DNA of 64,000 nt from Beroe forskalii (taxonomy: Eukaryota; Ctenophora; Nuda; Beroida; Beroidae): assembly GCA_011033025.1 (NCBI GenBank), contig WFMF01000149.1:186001-250000 (forward strand). Direction: 5' to 3'. Every line of letters starts with the position of its first letter. The first letter of the stretch is position 1. The position numbers were made by a program, and so were the translations under genes. A model generated the notes under the pieces. That model was not told the origin of the DNA. It worked only from the letters and a program-made list of their open reading frames with translations, and searched no databases. Shown here one piece after another: positions 48,701 to 57,700 of this stretch.

Positions 48701-51700
48701 GGAGGGAGATTTCTCAAAAATTTGAGAAATAATGAGCATGTTAAGATGGAAAATTTCCAAAAGATTGCGTTGTGAATGTTGCCTAATACTTAGTCGTCAT
48801 AACTTCATACAGCCGCTGGAATATACATAGTGCACTGATTTTATGGCCAAATTAATGCTTTTGTTGTCAGCAAGATTGAATATACGGTGAAAGTAAGAAG
48901 ATGGCATGAGTTTCATGTAGAGAATATACAGTGAAATGTGCCTGACAATGAACTAATAAAATCGTATCCTGAAGACCATACCAGGGTCCAGGCCTACCAA
49001 CAAACTCATATTTAAAATCAATTTTCAGCTGTAAAATAACCCTCGGATCAGTTGAAATCTTTCGAATGAAGCCCGATTTAGAATGAAGGACGATGTTCTT
49101 GCCAGTGATTTAAGACATGTTTAAGCAGGAACGTGTTGTGTTTATGTATTAGTAACGTAGCAACTTGTCAACAAAAGGAGTCAAACAGGGCTAATAGCAA
49201 GTTCCAGCAGTAAGCTCCTATTGTTAGGGGTTAGGGCCATTGTGTAGAGCATAATGGGGGTTATTATAGTACTGATCATATTATAATATTCTGCTTTGAT
49301 TATTCTAGCAAAAGAACTCTGCAAGTCTCCAGGGTGTAAAACACTGCCCGACTCGAATTTTAATAAAAACATAATGTAATTTTTTTGTTCAAATTTTGCT
49401 ACAATGCTACGTCGAAATAATATTTTTCCGGGTCTAAAAATGGAAAATACTCAATCACCTTTATTTCCCATGGAAGAATTTACGAGAAAGAAATCAATGC
49501 ACTGATAAAAAGGAGCATAGAAAACGTGAGAAACTAACTGCTAACAAAAATATGTCTCTTGATTACAGAAAGAATGACATCAAACTACGTCAATTACAAG
49601 CAATAGATCGAAATCACTTGCATTGATACATATGAAAAGCAAAAACAAAATTATTTGACTGTCGAATGAGTGAGGAGTGAGCTAAGTTTTTAATTTTTAA
49701 CATCAGACAATAACTAAATAAACACGCCCATGAATTAAGGCGCGGTCGTATAAAGAGATTGGAATCACTGATTAATTCTATGTCAACTAAATTAACATTC
49801 AAATTACAGAAATTATCAAAACAATCAGCATTCAACTCGGTTTAGCGTGATGATACTCACCTTTATAATCAATCTCAATGGCAGCCTTCAGATCTCTCAA
49901 CAGAATATCACCCAACTCTTTGGCTGATGAGAAGGTCGCTACTTTCTGGGATGCTCTGATCTTGTCTTTCAACCTCACAAGCTTCTCAGAGGACTTAGCG
50001 TTCTCTACACAGTAGATTTGACGTTGTTCCTCTGTGAGAGTAGATTATTATCGAAGGCGAATTACTACTATCTTCGTAACTTTTTTTTGACATTGACCAG
50101 CGCGTGAGTTGACCATAAACTTGCGCGCTGATTGGATGCTGAAGGATCCAACGGGACAATACGCCGTCGACATTTAGGGCTGACATTATGAAGGTTTAAA
50201 GAATAAAAACGTTGTTGAGTTTGTGAATATAAATCAAAATAACACTAGGAATATTCTGGAGCCTTAATTAAGGTTGTTTCAAATTCCTGGAAAAATGCGT
50301 AAACTGGTACAAAAGCATGATGCTGATTAAAAATTTCAATCAGCATCATACTTAATGCATCATTCTTAATGGATCTTTACAATACAGAGGTTTAATTTGG
50401 AATCTTACTTGGGTTAACTGTGAAAAGTTGATTAATCAGCCAGAAGACACTAAGCTTAATTTACGCTTGCTTCTTCAATCTTTATTAGTTTATTCACTAC
50501 ACTGCATCCAGTTTTACAATAAATTTCACTGCGGTTAATAAGCTTCAAAAACTTTAATTCTGGCCGTACTGCATCCATTTCACACTAACAAAATAAGTGT
50601 AGTTTTCCGTCTCCTGAATCGTTTATCACACAACCCTCCCTCTCTACAGTCATAACAAAGCTAGCTCCAGCGAGGAATGCCATTATTCTCAGTCCTATGA
50701 ATTCCATCTGAATAATCCTCTGACCAGCCCTGATATAAGAGCTCAAACACAAGCTCCAGAAAGCGTCCACAAACAATAGGCGAGTGAGAATGTTGTCTTT
50801 ATCATGGTTTAGAATGATGAATTGAGGGCGTTGAAGCGCCTATTTGTCATTCCAGAACTTATATTATCAGGTGTGTGCCGTGTGGGGTGTGGTGTAGGAG
50901 TTAATAGGTGCTTCGCAATTTAGAAACTGATTTTAAAGTCTGAGATTATTATCCATGTTACATTATCGAAGCCTCGGAAATAATGAAGCTTATTTTAGAA
51001 TTTCTCTTTATAAGTTTTAATAGAGTCAGTCTGTTTTAGCTATTATCTGACGCGCTATAAAAGGTCTTATTTCCTAATTTTACGGAGAAATTCGGACTGT
51101 TTCTCATGAACATTACAGGTCTCTGTTGGTGATTATAGCCTCAAAATTGAAATAAAGCGGGAGATTTCCCCATATTTGACATTTGGGATTTCAGTTTGAA
51201 TTCAGTTTTATTTAGCAGAGTCAGGACAAGCATTTTTGTCCTTTTTTAGATATTTATTTGAGATCTCAGTAAACAATTACGGTTTGGCTATTTCAGTCCA
51301 CAATCAGCCATTCAAACCACAGTCTGAAGACTTCAGACTCTAGAAATAATATGCCTCAGACAGCCCACAACAACTCTACAACTTCCATGGAGAGTTTACA
51401 GCAAAGATTCCTGGAGACTTCTTTGTATTTGTGCAGACTGCAGAAGTCTGTCTTTTCCATCACTCCTCCTTCTGTAGCCTCCCACACTGAATTTGGAGGG
51501 AGCTATATCAGGACATGATCTAACTTTGCAAAGAGTTTAATAGAAGAGTAGGAGGAGTAGGAGGAGGAGAGGGAGGGAAGGGCTATTATATATCCCTTGT
51601 CATCATCATAAACCTCTATTATTTATGTATGTATATATTCGGATTATCAAGGCTATTAAACATGTGTAGTGGGAGCCTAATCGACTAATTGGGCGAAAGT

Positions 51701-54700
51701 AAAACTATAAACTATCGGGAACTTATCCTTGATCAATGCATTAATACTTCGGTGAAGTTAGCATGGTTAAATCATCGTGATGATAGACCATTGATTATTA
51801 TACAGAAAGTGCGTACCTTATCATGCAATCATAATCCATAGCAAAATTATAGTTCGAAGTCAATATAAGAATTATTCATTGGATCTTTTGAAGCTATACT
51901 AGAACGATATTAATCATTATTTTTTGCTTCAGAACTACAGTATTCCGAAACATGATTAATGAAGTAATGTGATAATTTCACTTTTGACGCACACTCACTC
52001 AAGTGCTTTTATCCCTTCATCAGAGAATTGGGCTCTATGCTTCATCAAAAGAGCCATCGCAATAATTCACAGTTCTTTAGAAATACACCAGCCCAGACTC
52101 AGATTTTCATTCCACTATTCTCAGAAATGGTCAATGGAGTGCGTGGGTGAAGAATTGAACACTTATTGGCAGCATGTGAATGAGCAACCCAAAGTAAATA
52201 ATGACATCATCAACTCTCCACTCTGCTCCCTGATTATGACATGATCAACTCCCCACTTTGCCCCCTGATTATGACATCACTATCTCCCCACTTTGCCCCT
52301 GATTATGACATCACCAACTCCCCACGCTGCCCACTGATAATGACGCCACCAACTCCCCACTTCGTCCCCTGATAGTGACATCACAGTAATTTGAATGTTG
52401 TTTTACATGTTCAACTCCCCACTTTGCCCCCTGACTATGACATCACTATATATCAGCAATGTGAATGTTTGGAGTGAGAGAGCTACTAGTACTGTTACTA
52501 CGCTTGCACATGGGCTGACAGACAGCCTCGCTAACTGGAATACAGACAACAAATTATCATTAAACAGAGAGGGGGAGAGAGACTTGGAGAGAGAGAGTAT
52601 TGTTAGATACTTAGATATATCATATTATGGAGAGACATGGAAATCAGATTAGAGAGAGGACTTAGGAGGAAGCAGGGGAGGGGAAAGTAGACATGAGGAA
52701 AGCTGGGGAAATTTAGAAAGATTGGCGAGGAAAATAGGGCTAGCAGAGCTTGAAAGGACTTAAAAAGAGGGGTAAGGGGCACCAGATTGAAGAAATAGAC
52801 ACAGCTTGCACTTATTAACAACCGCCATGATTTAATGTTGAAGCATTTAAAGCTGGCTTCAATTAGCCATTGATGTTACTATTGCTGTCGCGAATGAGTA
52901 TTTTCGTTATTTTCGCTTTAATTCTCTTACTGCAGACGAATTCGTGACTAGACGGGGCCGGGGGAGGAGGGTTGGGAGAGTGAACCACGTTAAAAGTGTG
53001 GGTTGGGTCCTTGTTTCCGGACTAAACTGAGACATATTGGGGTTGTACGGTGCCAAGCTTCTGTAAGTTAGTCTAATAGTCGTAGGCGAGATATTAATGG
53101 AGACTTCAGTTGTTGCAGGTTAGTCTGCAATTTTTTATGAAGGAGCATTTGTAATGTTTATGAAGGAGCAGCCCCCTGATCCTTATCCCAGACACAGACT
53201 CCAGACTCATGAAGAGCTCATGTTTGTATGTATGTATACAGACACAGGGACAGACTCCTGGAGCTGATCTATATATTATACAGACACAAGAACTCGATGA
53301 CTTCATGCATTCAACATGAGGAGCTATTGGTGTTGCAGAGTCGAAGACAGGACTGCGAAGGTCGTGCAGCTTTATTGAAATTCTCAACAATCAGCAATAA
53401 ATGTAGATTGTTGTTCTTGAAGGGAACTCTTTGACTAAGGTTTAAAAGTTGTGTTGGGCAATGCATTCTCCGAGTTGTGGCAGCAATACCAAGTAAGGAT
53501 ACGAAAGTTTTATTGCAAATCTATTTTCTTGCAAAGAATAATATTTTGAAGCTTTAATAAATCCAAAAAATATGAGACACACTTCTCGCTGCTCCGTTAT
53601 TATTATGTGTGTCAGAGATAACATTAGGCAGCATAAAATGCAATTAGAGACGGCAGAGTTTTATGAGCAAGATAAGAAAGTGAAAAGTGTGCCACTTTAC
53701 ACCGCGGAGTGCGCCGAATTATAAAACGTCGTACATGAAGAATATGCGTTTTACCGTCTTCCCTCCACCATTATAAACCATGATAATGACGCCACTCTCA
53801 ATCGCCTATCATTTTCAGATGAACTGTAATATAGTGGAAGTGTGACCGGAAGGTGTGTGGCAGAAGGGGTGGAAGTTTGCCACAGACTACAGAGCAAAGA
53901 TAAAGTGCAGATGTTTGACTTTATATTATACCCTTTAATTATTATCATTATTCAATTGGGGCAGCATAAGGTGGCAGACCCCAGACATCCGCAGGAGCTC
54001 CAGCTACTAGAATTACAATTTAGCAAAAAATATTCGAGGTTTTAGATGAAATTGAGGATTTTTAGCTGCAAGAACTCACCAAATATGGATTAGGGTAGCG
54101 TTATAATCATTATTATCTGTGATAATTGCACCAAAGTTTACTACAATCTGCTAAAGTACTGAGTACACAAGTACAGAGATCAGAAGGTTCTAGAACTTGA
54201 GATTATCTTGCAGCGATAATGTGGAACTTGTCAATAATTAGTGCCAATAATTACATGTCACACAGGGGGAAACAGATGGTTGATACTGACGCCATTATCA
54301 TGATTTATCATGATAAATTGATGCTGTAGAGGTGCCAATCATTCCTGCTCAGCTCTTAGTGATCCAGTGGATGGGCTAGCGATAAGACACTGGTGGTTAT
54401 TCTACGGCTCATTTGTGTGCTAACTGCTGTGAAGTGATAAGGAAGTGCCGGGGTCTGATTATTTGACACAGAACATTCTCTAGACATCATGTCTCTTGTC
54501 CAACGCCAGGATTCCTAGTGATCTGGTCAAGGGTAGACTCAGCAGTCTGGTCGATTAGGAATGGACTTTTAGTGTAGGTACAGTATTAACTATACACAGT
54601 ATACATTATACATTTTATACACTGTACTATACATTCTATAAGACATTCTATAGTGCCCCCATTCTGTCAATTTTCTAACCAAACGTAATGTATTCACTCT

Positions 54701-57700
54701 GATAATATTATAATTCGTAGCGGTTAGACATACTTTAACTCCACTAAATTCCATGTCTAACATGCACTACAGCTGTATATTCAGTGTGTATTGTGTAGTT
54801 TGTACGATAGAACATGGTATACAGTAACAACACATACACATATTATTGTGTACGTGTCCTTCATAATATCATTAGTATGCAGGGTTATTATTATTACACC
54901 GATGTAAAAACAAGAGCGGATGCATGTACATGCCGATACATGCATACATACTCTGATTACTGACAGTGACAGAATTCGTTAATTGTTTGAGGAACTCTAC
55001 TCCTTCACCGGACTCATTTCAGCAGTTTATCCTTTATATGGGGGTGGAAGGGACAGTTTAGCAGTTTATATTCCTCATAAATTCATGTTTCTATCGTCTT
55101 AATCCCACAGCTAAATAACCTTGATCCGACGGTTCGACTTGAACAATATAAAGTGTTTGGTGGGTAGGAACTCCCGGGGGTGTAGGTTTCTTGGGCTAGG
55201 GAGCCGAAAAACCGTGTGCGGTACATTTTGTGCCTCATAATCACCCTTGCCCAACTGATGACCCTTTGTTAGCCCAGAGCACTTGTTGGTTTTTTGGCCT
55301 TAAATTATTATTAAATTCATTGAATCTCCTTTATTCATACATTTTGACACTTGCATAAATCTATGAGCATGATATGAGCATGATATTAAATTACTCCTTT
55401 ATTATTTTTGTTTACTAACTATAAAGACTTGGTGAACAGACTTCAGCACTTCTGTACTGTAGTTTGTAGATAAAAATACATCAGGGCAGTGAGTGGGCTT
55501 GACCGGGGACTAAGTGCCTCACTTGACACGATACCTGTCGGCAGTAATGCGTCAGGGCTGGTTTTCAGGTCGTCTCCTAGCTTAATTAGGTTAATTAGGA
55601 ATTTGATTTATTTTATTTATTTTTGCTAGCACCATAGACGTCCTGGCTTCCTCCTATGACGACAGAAATGCTGGTTCACCATGTCTTATTTTTTTTTGAA
55701 CCCAGGTTGTTACCCTTTGCGTGTGTCGGTTGGAAGGAACAGTGGTTGCGTGACTTTGGTTGGTTAGTAACTGGTTTTTGTTCTCATTTAGGTTTTATTG
55801 TTTTTCAACTCTTCCTCTTCTCTCTTTCCTTTTATATGCTTTTTAAGTCTTCCACGTTCTATTATTTATATTTTTCCTTTTTTAATTCTATATTTTCTAT
55901 ACATTTTTTAACTTATTAAAAGCTTTCTTGTTTCATAAAACTGTGGTTTTCTTGCCATGAAAACTGGTACCTTAAAAAACTGCGGTTTTGCTGATTGCAA
56001 CGTGCTCAGCATTTTCATGCTCTATTCCGTTTTTCTTTTCATACGTCTCAGTAAAGTTTCTTGTTTGTGTGTATGTTTGTATGTAAGTGTATGGGGGTGT
56101 GTGTTTGTCACGTTTTCTTCTATGTAACGCCTCATTTGTGTTTATATTCATTGTGACTCTTTTTACTCGCCTGTTAATTTGATTTCATTCAAATTTCATT
56201 CAATCCTCCCTCCTTTGTTTTCTCTATCTATTTTTATATCTTACTTTGCGGGTGCCAAATCTCATAGACATACCACTGCTGGAGTGTATTATTCTGTTAG
56301 ACTCGGTGTCTCGTGTTTTATTTTTATCCTTATACCTTTGGTTCTACGTTGTTTGCTCTCCTTGTTCAACTTGAGGTTGCTGTCATGAAGTGAGTATGAA
56401 ACTTAAACCAGTTGTGAGTCACATGATTGTCAGTTTCTTATTATTTAACATGCTTTTCATATATTTGTGTGTTCTTATTTTGAGTTTGGTTTCAGTTCGG
56501 GATGGATGCAGTGCAGTGTGATCACTGTCTGTGTCCATGGCTCCCGGGGGTGTAGGTTTCTTGGGCTAGGGAGCCGAAAAACCGTGTGCGGTACATTTTG
56601 TGCCTCATAATCACCCTTGCCCAACTGATGACCCTTTGTTAGCCCAGAGCACTTGTTGGTTTTTTGGCCTTAAATTATTATTAAATTCATTGAATCTCCT
56701 TTATTCATACATTTTGACACTTGCATAAATCTATGAGCATGATATGAGCATGATATTAAATTACTCCTTTATTATTTTTGTTTACTAACTATAAAGACTT
56801 GGTGAACAGACTTCAGCACTTCTGTACTGTAGTTTGTAGATAAAAATACAAGAATATTGCAGAGCACAGTGATATACTCCCTAGAAAACCTACAACATGA
56901 GAAGCAGTGTAGAAACATGCTTGGCATTCCGCCAGAAAGCAACCAAACATTCCTCTATCCTAGATAATACCTGATGCTGTCGTATATATCGCGTTACAGA
57001 GTAAGCAGCACTTCTGTACTTTGGTTTGTGGATCAAAATATAATTCAGATTGTAAAACTTGAAAGTAAGAATAAACCCATTGGCCATTGCCACATTTTTT
57101 CATAATCATGGTGCTTCTGACCTAGTTCTAATACATCTTTACATCGTACGGACTTTAAATTTGGTAATTTTTATAAATCACCAAATTTGAATTCATAGTC
57201 CAAATTACCAAACCTAAAGTCCAAATTACCAAACCTAAAGTCCATGTGATGTATCGGAACCCGATCAGAAGGACAGATCATTGCTCCACATAATCAGTCA
57301 CTTACCGAATTGTAGCCAGGAAAAGTAAACCGATATATACGGCGTCTATAGTTACTTCTTTACTTCGTTACAAAATCAGAGGAATTTCAACAAAAGTCAG
57401 ACACACAAGTGGAGATATTTAAACAACCAACCAAAAGTGAATATTTAATTTGCAAATTACAAGGAAAAGTGTTTGTTCAGCGGTAGACAAAACAGAATGT
57501 TTTAAAGTGCTGTTTATTACAATAGAGGGAAGGAATTGTTGATTGATTACGTCATCAGAAAGAAAGGTAATGATTTCACAAACATACAGTGTGAGAGGGG
57601 ATTACCTCAGGCGGGACTTTTTTAGAAATTACGTGAACTGTACTCAGAGTGGTGAGTAGGTGTACTATTTATAGTTCTCACTATTCTCGATAGAGTCGAT

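Noticed and set aside
55171-56850. Autonomous LTR retrotransposon
   Set aside because: No gag, protease, reverse transcriptase, clear primer-binding site or target duplication is present. Reported only as an LTR-like repeat pair.
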